Source of the DNA: Azolla caroliniana | Taxonomy: Eukaryota; Polypodiophyta | Length of the DNA: 64,000 nucleotides | Direction: 5' to 3' | Assembly: GCA_043228905.1 (NCBI GenBank) | Contig: JBHGNT010000002.1 | Span: forward strand, 12,896,001 to 12,960,000 | Part shown: positions 1-10,019 of the stretch, piece after piece | How the letters are laid out: each line of letters begins with the position of its first letter | Position numbering within the stretch: the first letter of the stretch is position 1 | Position numbers and translations under genes: made by a program | Notes under the pieces: model-generated | The model's database searches: none | What the model was told of the DNA's origin: nothing | The model's input: only the letters and a program-made list of their open reading frames with translations

Positions 1-240
1 CAGAAAACACCAACATATTCACACTCACAAAGTAACTACTAGTCTCACAAAACAATATCCTGAACATCAAAGAGTTTCAGTCATAGAACAACACTCTTCA
101 AATTATCTTGGAAAAACATCATAGAGTTCCATTACATAATGTGGATCAAGCAACAACCAATCTGAGGTTTTACTTGTCCAACAGGATAGTAAAACTTCAT
201 AAAACCCTAGCAAAATCCCTAAGCTAACAATCATATCCAA
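1..240. other. 3' flank of the six-exon gene; no gene seen
   Basis: This AT-rich stretch lies just downstream of the minus-strand stop codon near 241 and probably holds the 3' untranslated region of that gene. I see no AATAAA hexamer on the minus strand here, no convincing reading frame and no repeat structure. Confidence 0.4.
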
Positions 241-3200
241 CTAAACAGTATTTCGCTCCACTACGTCTGGGCCCCTTGACCGAGTAACTGGTCTTGTTCC
301 CGATCGTGGCCCCTTCTTCAGCCTTTTTCTGGTTGGTTCCCCATTTAGCCTTGCTTCTAGGACCCAATGCGCAAGTGTGTCCTCCTCCGACAACCTTCCC
401 ATCGCCTCAGCAGCTAATTGCACATCAGCCGTTTCTTGAACTAGCTTTTCAAGTACAGAGGGATCTGTTTGGACATTTTCAGTAGTTGGGCTCGGTGGGG
501 TGGAATCAAGGTCTTGAGACTCGAAGAAATGTTGCATCAAGTGTTCATAAACACTGTTGTTGTGAACCTCAGTTTTACATGTTGTTTCCACTATTTCATG
601 GCATTTCACATCGTTGCCTAATTCAGTACACTGTTCCAAAAGAATAGGGTGCAGCTGATCTGAAGGAGATGTGATAGCAGGACTCTTACTTTCAGCCACA
701 TTGGCAGTAGTATCCTCATCTGTTGCAGCATCATCAGCACCAGACACATCATGTGCCGTCCTTAATCCACAAGATTCTACAATAACATGACAGTTATTTA
801 GGATAGCTAATTAGCTACTTTACTAAACTATGGTAGAAGCTAGGATAGCTAATTAGCTAGTACGATAGCTAATTAGCTAGTATGATAGCTAATTAGGTAC
901 TTTACTCAACTATGGTAGTAGTTAGGATAGCTAATTAGGTACTTTACTCAACTATGGTAGTAGTTAGGATAGCTTATTAGCTACTAGGACAGCTAATTAG
1001 CTGCCAGTAGCTAATTAGCTACTAGGATAGCTAATTAATTAGCTACCAGTAGCTAATTAGCTACTAGGATAGCTAATTAGCTGCCAGTAGCTAATTAGCT
1101 ACTAGGATAGCTTATTAGCTACTTTACACAACTATGGCAGTAGCTACTAGGATAGCTAATTCGCTAGTAGGATAGCTAATTAGTTTCCAGCAGCTAATTA
1201 GCTACTAGGATAGCTAATTAGCTAGTAGGATAGCTAATTAGGTACTTTACTCAACTATGGTAGTAGCTAATTAGCTAGTAGGATAGCTAATTAGCTACTT
1301 TACTCAACTATGGTAGTAGCTAATTAGCTACTAGGATAGCTTATTAGCTACTTTACACAACTATGGCAGTAGCTAATTAGTTACTAGGATAGCTAATTAG
1401 TTACTAGGATAGCTAATTAGCTACTATGGTAGCTAATTAGCTACTTTACTCAACTATGGTAGTAGCTAGGATAGCTAATTAGCTACTTTACTAACTATGG
1501 TAGTAGCTAGGATAGCTAATTAGCTACTTTATTAACTATGGTGGTAGCTAGGATAGCTAATTAGCTACAATGAAAGCTAATTAGCTACTTTCTCAACTAT
1601 GTAGTAGCTAGGATAGCTTATTAGCTACTAGGACAGCTAATTAGCTGCCAGTAGCTAATTAGCTACTTTACACAACTATGTCAGTAGCTAATTAGCTACT
1701 ATGATAGCTAATTAGCTAGTAGGATAGCTAATTAGCTAGTAGGATAGCTAATTAGTTGTCAGTAGCTAATTAGCTAGTAGGATAGCTAATTAGCTTTTTT
1801 ACACAACTATGGTACTAGCTAATTAGCTAGTACCATAGCTAACTAGCTACTAGGATAACTTATTAGCTACTTTACACAACTATGTCAGTAGCTAATTAGC
1901 TACTATGATAGCTAATTAGCTAGTAGGATAGCTAATTAGTTGCCAGTAGCTAATTAGCTAGTAGGATAGCTAATTAGCTATTTTACACAACTATGGTACT
2001 AGCTAATTAGCTAGTACCATAGCTAACTAGCTACTAGGATAGCTTATTAGCTACTTTACACAACTATGTCAGTAGCTAATTAGCTACTATGATAGCTAAT
2101 TAGCTAGTAGGATAGCTAATTAGCTAGTAGGATAGCTAATTAGTTGCCAGTAGCTAATTAGCTAGTAGGATAGCTAATTAGCTTTTTTACACAACTATGG
2201 TACTAGCTAATTAGCTAGTACCATAGCTAACTAGCTACAAGGATAGCTTATTAGCTACTTTACACAACTATGGCAGTAGCTAATTAGTTACTAGGATAGC
2301 TAATTAGTTGCCAATGGCTAATTTAGCTAGTAGGATAGCTATTTAGCTTTTTTACACAACTATGGTACTAGCTAATTAGCTAGTACCATAGCTAATTAGC
2401 TACTAGGACAGCTAATTAGCTAGTAGCTCATTAGCTGCCAGTAGCTAATTAGCTAGTAGGATAGCTAATTAGAAAAGACTAAGCTTATTAGCTACAGTAT
2501 GGTATACCTGTTTGTTTTCTCCACTCATTTGGTAGAGTTGTACTGCAATCTCCCAAACAGAATGCAACAATTCGACAGGCATGTTGAAAACAAAGCAGAT
2601 GGTATGTGTGGTTGCATGGTTGTAGGTGAACCAACAAAGACGCAGTTTTGTCCTCCACACCTAACCCGCAAGCGATGCAACGTGCTTGAACTGTCAATAA
2701 ATCATTTTCTGGTTCTACTTCATTTGGTAAGGGAGCAAGAATGTTCAGGTCCAAATCCTGTCTGGTCCTTACCATTTCCTCCACAAAATGTAGCTTCTTC
2801 TTAAGGCAGCTAACTACCTGTTCTTGATGAATGTATTGTTCCTTCAACGCAACAGAGAAATTTACCGATTAATTATTCTTGTTGTTGAAAGATACACCAA
2901 CTTTGCTCAGGAATCGTTAACTTACTTGAAGCTTATCCAAATTGTAATCTGCAACAGTATTTACACCTAGAAGGTCCAGGTTCATTGAAAGAACCTGGAT
3001 CTCTATTTGCAGTTCTATTTTACGCTGGGGATCCAGTGGCCCCTCTAATTCAAGCTCCTGTTGCGCAACCTATTCCAGATAATGCTTGATTAGCACATTT
3101 TACCCGTTATTTATAACACAATCACATACCAGCAAAACAATAGTTACCTGAATCTTATTTCTAATTGTTGTAACAGCAGAAGTAACTTTGCTCTCCATTG

Positions 3201-4590
3201 CAGAAGCCATTGTGGCTTTCTCTAAATCAGTCTTAAAAAATGCCAATGTCTCACAGGCTTCATGGACATTTTTTAGCATATAGCTAACCAATGTCTCACC
3301 TGTATCATCGACATTGGCTTTCCTTGGGTGTCGGTGTGGTGTATGCCCCCGGTCTTGTTGGGAGTCGGCAGTTGCATCAACAGCTGCCATGCTCCAAAAT
3401 CTGTCTATTTTTTGTGCCAAGGTCCCCATCTTTCGGCATCTTTTTACCGATGCCTCACCATAGACTGCCCAAGCTACCCTATACATTTCAGGGTCTCTAG
3501 ATTCCTTCGCTGTTTTGCAGTACTCATATGCAAATGCTCTAGCAAATGAAACTGACAACTCATTGTTGACTGGGATCTCCTGATGAACTTTCTGGTGCAG
3601 TCTCATGTAGTCATCGTACAAGTCGGCTCGTACATGCTTCAGCTTGACCTTGCCTTTGACTCTAGGCACTGTATATACTGTCATCCAGTCTATATCACTG
3701 ATCAATTTATCACTTAGGACAGCAGGGTCAACACCCTCGAGTGACAGACCATAGGTGTTGTGGAAGTCCTCCTTTGTCTCGCAAAATTTTGCGAAGTTTA
3801 GCACTCTCGTATACGGAGGAACGAGCCATCTGAAATATCATTTCAGAAATCAGAAATAGTGCAAAATCAGAATATGTGAGAATCAAAAACCCCAATCAAC
3901 AACAACAAAAATGGTGCAAAATCTTTAACTTAACCTAATCAAAATCTGTAATCAGAAGTTTGAAATCAGAAACCCTAATCAAAATCTGTAATCAGAAGTT
4001 TGTAACCAGAAACCTTATTCAGAAATTCTAATCAGAAATTTATAATCAAAAACCCTAATCAGAAATTTCAATCAGAAACCCTAATAAAAAATTTCAATCA
4101 CAAACCCTAATCAGAAATACTAAGCAGAAATTTATAAACAAAAACCCTATTCAGAAATTCTAATTTGTAATCAAAATTTGTAACCAGAAACCCTATTCAA
4201 AAATTCTAATCAGAAATTTATAATCAAAAACCCTAATCAGAAATTTCAATCACAAACCCTAATCAGAAATTTCAATCACAAACCCTAATCACTAAAGACA
4301 GGATTAAACACAAAAAAAGTAATATAAACACACCTGTTGCTACTCCCCGATTTGCGAGACATCCTTGTATGGGACTCCAAGGACTTCGCCCTATTCGATT
4401 TTGGGGAAATATGAATCGGCACCAAAGTTCAGACAGTAGTCAAAATGAAAAAACAAATGTTTGGGGTTTCTGTAACTGAAACATACCTGGACGATGATCG
4501 AGCGGGTTCTGTGTTGTAGCTCTCAATCTGCAATGTCGATTTTTTGTTGTTGCGGGAGCTACGTCTGCGTTCGTGCTCTGAGTACTCCAT
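241..4590 (-). CDS. Six-exon gene, unrecognised protein with RING-H2-like module
   Basis: I built this model by hand from splice signals. Exons on the minus strand are 4590-4487, 4390-4334, 3829-3148, 3069-2926, 2841-2508 and 776-241. All five introns are GT-AG, and phases match at every junction (104, 57, 682, 144, 334 and 536 nt; 1857 nt in total, stop included). The product is 618 aa. The N-terminus is Arg/Ser-rich and starts MEYSEHERRR. Residues about 54-281 form an unfamiliar alpha-rich region beginning WLVPPYTRVLNF. Residues about 282-350 are Glu/Leu-rich and may be coiled coil. Residues 384-428 give C-X2-C-X17-C-X-H-X2-H-X2-C-X10-C-X3-C. This is RING-H2 spacing except that the last pair has three intervening residues instead of two. 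The C-terminus is acidic and then basic (TRKRLKKG), resembling a nuclear localisation signal. An E3 ligase role is only an inference. It could be a host gene or the accessory gene of a large transposon. The unbroken frame argues for recent selection. Confidence 0.72.
800..2485. repeat. Palindromic TAGCTAATTAGCTA array filling the last intron
   Basis: Dozens of copies of the self-complementary 14-mer TAGCTAATTAGCTA and close variants are spaced by short linkers such as CTAGGA, CCAGTAG and CTTTACTCAACTATGG. Higher-order units recur; the block around 1680-1860 reappears around 1890-2050 and 2070-2240. Around 1813, 1991 and 2203 the palindrome extends to 24 nt by flanking GGTAC/GTACC. The array occupies nearly all of the intron at 2507-777. 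A transcript across it could fold into many hairpins. The motif recurs outside the gene at 4745-4815, so it is not confined to the intron. Confidence 0.92.
3845..4315. repeat. AAACCCTAA / AATCAGAAATT short-repeat intron
   Basis: The second intron of the six-exon gene (4333-3830) consists of irregular short repeats of AATCAGAAATTT and AAACCCTAATC. AAACCCTAA is identical to the plant telo-box and overlaps the plant telomere repeat. The spacing is irregular, so this is not a telomeric tract. The repeats look like replication slippage of about 40-50-nt units. Confidence 0.75.
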
Positions 4591-4815
4591 CTGCGTTCAA
4601 AATCAGACTTAGGCTAAACAGGAAATTGATGACATTGAAGTCGACCTTAGATGATGGTGATATTCCCCAAGTTCCACTACGTCTGAAACAGAAGTTCAAA
4701 TATTTGAGTTTTTTCATAAATTAGTTTTTCAAATATTTGATTTTCCCACAAGAAAGACTAGCTAAACAAATAGCTAATTAGCTATGGCCATTTTAGTAGC
4801 TAATTAGCTATAATA
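4591..4815. other. Upstream region of the six-exon gene and array remnant
   Basis: This is the presumed 5' untranslated and promoter region of the minus-strand gene whose ATG is at 4590. It contains CAAATATTTGA twice (about 4698 and 4731). It ends in more copies of the AGCTAATTAGCT palindrome (4745-4815). The next base begins truncated Copia sequence, so upstream DNA of the gene beyond 4815 has been lost or replaced. No clear TATA box was found. Confidence 0.4.
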
Positions 4816-5533
4816 GTGTTTCCACTCGCATGCTTTTACCCCTCTCCCAGATCCAGTGGTACCTCTGCTGGATATGTTTCATCCAGGAATGGTAGGCCGT
4901 GTTCTTTGCAAGGTGGATGGCACTTTGACTATCGCAGTAGAGCTGGTATTCCTCTTGTTAGATTCCTAGCTCTCCGATAAAGTCCTTCATCCAGATTATC
5001 TCCTTGCCAGCTTCTACAACTACCATGTACTCCGCCTCGATCGGTTCTATAGTTCCGGTGTCTTCTTCTTTATCATCTTTGGTCGGTACGGTTTCTTGTC
5101 TGTATCTAGCCGGTTCGTTCAGTGTCATCCGATTACCAGCTAACATCCGGTTTTCAACCGGGTATGTCCTTGTGTCCTCAAGCTGGTTTTCATTGGGTGA
5201 TCCAGAGTTCATCACCTTCTTCTCTGACTCCTAGTCGACAATGGTCCTATCTTCCATGAAGACTATGTCCCGACTCCGAAACACCTTCTTGTCGACCAGA
5301 TCCCACACCCGGTAACTGAACTTATCATTGCCGTATCCAAGGAATATGCATGGTCGGGACATCAGATCCAACTTTGCTCTCTTGGCCTTCACCACATGCA
5401 CATATGCGAGACACCCGAACACCTTTAGTACATCTTTACCAGTCCATACTTCCGGAGGTGAATCTCCTCCCAAGGGTACTGAAAGGTGATCTATTTATCA
5501 AGTAGGTTGTTGTCATCAGCGCCTCAGCCCAAA
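4816..5533 (-). pseudogene. Copia A integrase C-terminus joined to RNase H end
   Basis: Reading the minus strand from 5533, the integrase frame continues from FWAEA through VFGCLAYVHV and PCIFLGYGND to about 5231. It then runs through a short acidic linker and passes directly into the RNase H end (EAEYMVVVEAGKEIIWMKDF, about 5030-4970). In the intact relative F, more than 450 residues, including all of reverse transcriptase, lie between those points. A large internal deletion therefore removed RT. A stop near 5230 also breaks the frame. Similarity fades after HWI.ER near 4845. Confidence 0.85.
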
Positions 5534-5537
5534 ACAT

Positions 5538-6214
5538 TGTCGTGCCTTTCAACGCCGGATCGTTGGTGTGAGTCGGGTGGGAACCGCTGGGGTTTTGGAC
5601 TAGGAGAAAGAAGAATATGAGATAATGTTCATTAGCAAGAGATTGCAAGAAGAAGATATGAAACTCGTGAATCCCACGAGTATAGTGTATTAATTGATAC
5701 TTAGATTGTAAGCGAGAAATAGATGGCAAAATCGTGAATCCCACGATTATTTTATATTATTCAAACCTTATAAAAATCAACCCCCAAATACATCTTTCTC
5801 TCCTTCTTATATAAGGATGGGAGAGACTAAGCATAGCTTCCTACTTTTCCTAAAGTGTTCATGCACACTAAATGTGCACGAGTTCTCTTTTCCACTATAC
5901 TTCTATTTCCTACATATAGTGCTCATGCACGCTAGATGTGCACGAGTAATTTTTTTTATTGGTTTATAAAGTATTCACGCACTCTAAAAAATGCATTGTT
6001 TACCTTTTAATAAGAGTAGGCATAAATAAAGGTCTTATATGTGTTAAATCTATATCTAGAATTGTTAGGATAAGTTAGTACAATGGTAAGGTTGGGGTTT
6101 GTCTACGTGGAGGTACAGGGTTTGAATCTTGCCTTATGCACATAATAAATATTTTCTTCTATTTTACAAATTTATCTCTTTACCTAGTGAGAGACTCTCA
6201 CCGGCCTTCTTTGT
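5538..6214 (-). repeat. 3' LTR of element E, U3 start missing
   Basis: This block matches 12395-13050 in the same orientation over roughly 650 bp, starting from TGTCGTGCCTTTCA. Similarity ends near CCGGCCTTCTTT (about 6214). The terminal hairpin and about 130 bp at the outer end of the other LTR have no counterpart here, so the U3 tip and polypurine tract were deleted or replaced. The LTR has two small hairpins, CTCGTG..CACGAG near 5668 and ATCGTG..CACGAT near 5731, conserved in the other copies. Confidence 0.8.
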
Positions 6215-6240
6215 TCGTCTTCATCCATAGCACTTTCCAA

Positions 6241-9200
6241 TTACTCCCTTATATCAACTATCAATTGTAGGCCACTTTCTTCACTTTTTGCATCATCACG
6301 AGCTTTGTTTGATTTCTCCTCGTTGTCGGTCTTGTCTAAGCCTACATAAGGTTCACCGTCAGTCCGCTTCTTAAAAATCTTCACCCGTTTCCCCACAATA
6401 GGCACCCGTAGTATTGTTCCATCCAACTCGCTTAGTCGGTAAGTTCCGTTGTCGAAAACTTTCCGAACCTCGTATGGCCCGAACCACCTTTCTGCGAACT
6501 TCTGTATCGTTGTATGTTGATGATCTAGACTACTGTCATAGACAATCACCCAATCTCCTTCTTCAATCTTCCGCGGTCGTAGTCGATGCTTTGTGTCGAA
6601 TCGGCTTTTGTTCCGGAATCGCGCTTCCTGTTGTCGGCATGTTGCTTCCGCTATGTCTTCCGGTATTCCCTGCAGTTGCCGTATCCGGACCGTTAGTAGT
6701 TCTTCCCGGCTCATCTCTTCCTTCCACGGCAACCTTGTCCATGTCGCATAGTGCATCTGCCCATAGTGCACACGGGAGCATCTGCAGCCAATCCTTCACC
6801 CTTCCGTCGCATGCTTTTGCAAGTGCTTTAACGATTGGACTATGTCCTCGTTCGATCTTCTCGTTGGCTTCCGGATTGTATGCCAATGTTAGTGTTAACC
6901 GAACTCCATATTTGGTGAAGAATTCCCTAGCTTTATCAGAGTCGAGTTCTCCCCGATCCGCAATCACTTGTGCTACTCACCCATACCTGCAAAACACCTC
7001 CTCCAAAAGAAATTGGCATACCGCAGAACACGTTTTCCTTCGTAGTGCCCGACCTTCTACTTAGTTTGTGAGATCTTCTCGAGCTAACACCAAGTACTTC
7101 TTTTGTCCGATCCCGGTTGGCATGGATACAATGTCAACCATCCATTTGAAGTTGATTGTCGGTGAGAATGTTGGATGTAACTCATCTCGTTGTCGAACTC
7201 CGGAGTAGAGTTGACACTTCTCGCAACTTTCCGTGAACTCCGCTATATCTTTGTACATATTCTTCCACCAATATTTTTGTTTGATTTTCACAAAATTTGC
7301 CCATGTCCCTCGATGTCCAGCCCAATTGGATTCCTGAAACTCGGACATTATCCGGTTTTGTTGCTCTTTCGTCCCGACTACCTGAAGTGGTATGCCATCT
7401 GGTCTTTTCGGCTCCCTCCATATTAATCCATTTTTCAAGAAGAACATTTGAACTTGCCGCTTCTTACTTCGGATCTCGGATCTCTTCTCTTTATTGTCCG
7501 ATGACTCCTTAATTTCTTGTAGCACTTTCCCGATCAAAAAGCTTTCTCCCTCGTATTCTTCTTCCCAGAATTCTCAGACTCCGTTCACCCGGCATATGTG
7601 CTCTGAAGCAAAGTAGTCTTCAGAAACTTCTTCATTATCAGATTTGGTTATGTCGTCTTCAAACCGTGCCCTTGATAGCATATCTGTCACCGCGTTGTCT
7701 TTTCCGGAGATGCGTCGTACCTCCGGATTAAGTGACTTAACATATGCAATCCACCTTAGCATAGCCACATCCGGTATCGTGCAACACCGCATCATCTTGA
7801 GTATCGGAAGACAATCCGTTTCGATCACTACTTCGGCTCCGATCAAATAATCTCGATTCGATTTGATTGCCGACACGACTCCCCATAATTCTCTTTTGAC
7901 TTGTGCATATCCGTGTTGCCTTTCGTTGAGAACCTTTGCTCCGAATCGGATCGGATATCGCAAACCATCCGAGTCGGCTTGACTGATGACCCATCTGATC
8001 CCGGTTGGACTTGTATCAACCGTTACTATGATTGGTCGCTCATAGCTCGACTTCTTAAGTGCTTCAGCCCTCCGTAGTGTTTTCTTGAGCTTCTTCATGG
8101 CTTTGGTGTGTGCCGGTTTCCACTCGAACTTCTTCCCCTTCCACAATAAGTGATAGAGTGGGTCCGCAATATGTGCATAGTGCGGAATCCATATGTGATA
8201 AAATGCACAAGCTCCAAGAAACCTTCGGACATCGGATTGTGACTCGCATACTTCTTTCATAGCTTGAATCGCATCGATCTTGGTTGGTGACGGTCTTCGG
8301 CCGTAGGGCCCACATAGATGTCCGACTACCAATATTTCTTCTTGTCCGAATGCCGATTTCTCACCGGAAAGTGTTAGGTGCACATCTTCTAACTTTCGAA
8401 GCACTTTCTCGCAATCACGAATATGATCGACTACGAACTTTCGGCATCCCCGATCATCCATAGTTTCATTTTTCTCTTCTACCGCGCATCCTTTCATCGG
8501 AATGTCATCTAGGAACGGCATCGTTATCTCCGGAATGCAATCTCGAAGCACCTTGTTCATCGTGTTCATCATATGTGCAACCAAGTTTGTCGCTCCTTGC
8601 GGTAGTGTGCACATTCGGACTAATCCTATCGGTGTCTGCATGGTAGTGATTTTTCGACTCTCCACGGCTAGTTGGAATTGGTCATATCACGAGTATAGGT
8701 CTCTGATGGAGTATATCGCATGGCCGGCAAATGCTTCCACAAATTTGTCCACTATCGGACCAACTCCGGAGTTCCGGATCGTGACCTTGTTCACCGGTTG
8801 CAAGCCTTGGATAAATCGGAGTGACCCATTCTTCTTCGGAACCATAAACCATCGATTTGAGTACAGACCGTTTGATGGCTATAGAATCCCCATCGCCACC
8901 TTCTCCTTGAGCAAGTCGATGATTTTGGGAATATGCGCCCGCGGCACCGGAATCGGCTTCAGGTTCCATGACACATGGTCAATCGTGATCACCATCGGTT
9001 CCACTATCTTCGGATGAACGCACCCTATCTCCTTCGATGTGAATGCAAATGCTTTCCCATGTTGTTCCAACATCCCACGGAATCGTTCTTTTTCATTTTG
9101 TAAAAGGAAACCACCTCCACCGATCCAAAGTTTCTTCCGGGTCTCATCCGTGAAGGCATGTCCTATATCCACGGACTTCCGAAGTGTCGGATCTCCCGAG

Positions 9201-9985
9201 ACTTCTTTCCTCTTTTGCACGCTATCGGTGGGTAACGGTCCCGCGGCCGGTTTCACTTTCTTCTCCATGGTCTTGTATTTCGTACTTACCATTGCTTCTT
9301 CTTTGCGGAGCGCATCCGGCCCCATTTTCGCAATGATCTCGTACATCTCGACCGATTCCACTAGGACTACCCGGTCTCCTTGGCTTTTATCCTCCACAAG
9401 CTCTTCAAGCCGTTGTAGCGTGTTGCCATAGAACACTTCTTCGACTACCCCCACGATTTCTTTGTCTTCTTTTATTATTTATGCCGACCGGAACTTATCC
9501 TCTACCTTTCAGTACTCTTTCTTCTTTCCTTCGGTTACGGCCATGTACGTAGATGCCTGATTCGTACTTGTTTTGCTCCGAGAGTTTTCTTCTTGTGTGG
9601 GGTATCAGGGCTTCTCAGACTATCACTTCCCCACTCCGCAACAATCCGCTCTAAAAATCTATCCTTGTTTGGGACAAGAGCTCTTTCTTGTTCCTTTCAT
9701 GATTGCCGGCACAGTTAAGAATTGGACGGATTTCACTCCACTTTGGCTTCGAATTCGTGCGAAAGCCGCACCACTATCGAGCACCTTTGTCTCCATCCAT
9801 GAAGCCGTGATAAAGGGTTGCCCAAGGATCACGGAATGTGAGAACTCGTCTTGTACGAAGAAATTTTGGTCGATCTCGACATCCCCGATCTTCACTGTCA
9901 CATCCGGACAGGCTGCAAATAGATCTTCCGTTGCTTTAGTGGTTGCACGGATCTTCCATCCATGGTTAGTGTTTTTATAGGCCAC
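6241..9985 (-). pseudogene. Element E pol: protease, RT, RNase H, integrase
   Basis: The minus strand encodes, in order, aspartic protease (about 10060-9660), RT (9454-8480), RNase H (about 8010-7650), an integrase zinc region (7537-7200) and integrase core plus C-terminus (7150-6241). RT has MPFLDDIPMKG around the catalytic DD. RNase H begins VTVDTSPTG, and its end carries GKDNAVTDMLSRA. The integrase zinc region ends SCEKCQLYSG. The core ends near AYNPEANEKIERG, which retains the catalytic Glu position. Stops fall after KVAMGIL (about 8879) and at several later points, and frames change near 7560, 7061 and 6600. The protease site reads ALIDHG, with His where Ser or Thr is usual. Confidence 0.82.
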
Positions 9986-10019
9986 TTCCCCTTCCGGTAG
10001 AACTCCTTGGACATCAAAT

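Noticed and set aside
780-2490. CRISPR-like array
   Set aside because: The units are self-complementary, continuous, variable in length and lack unique spacers of fixed length; the window is eukaryotic.
3880-4310. Interstitial telomere tract
   Set aside because: AAACCCTAA copies are irregular and mixed with AATCAGAAATT; there is no run of contiguous CCCTAAA units.
6070-6145. Functional tRNA gene in the E LTR
   Set aside because: A and B boxes are visible, but acceptor and T stems do not pair, and the block is part of a dispersed LTR.
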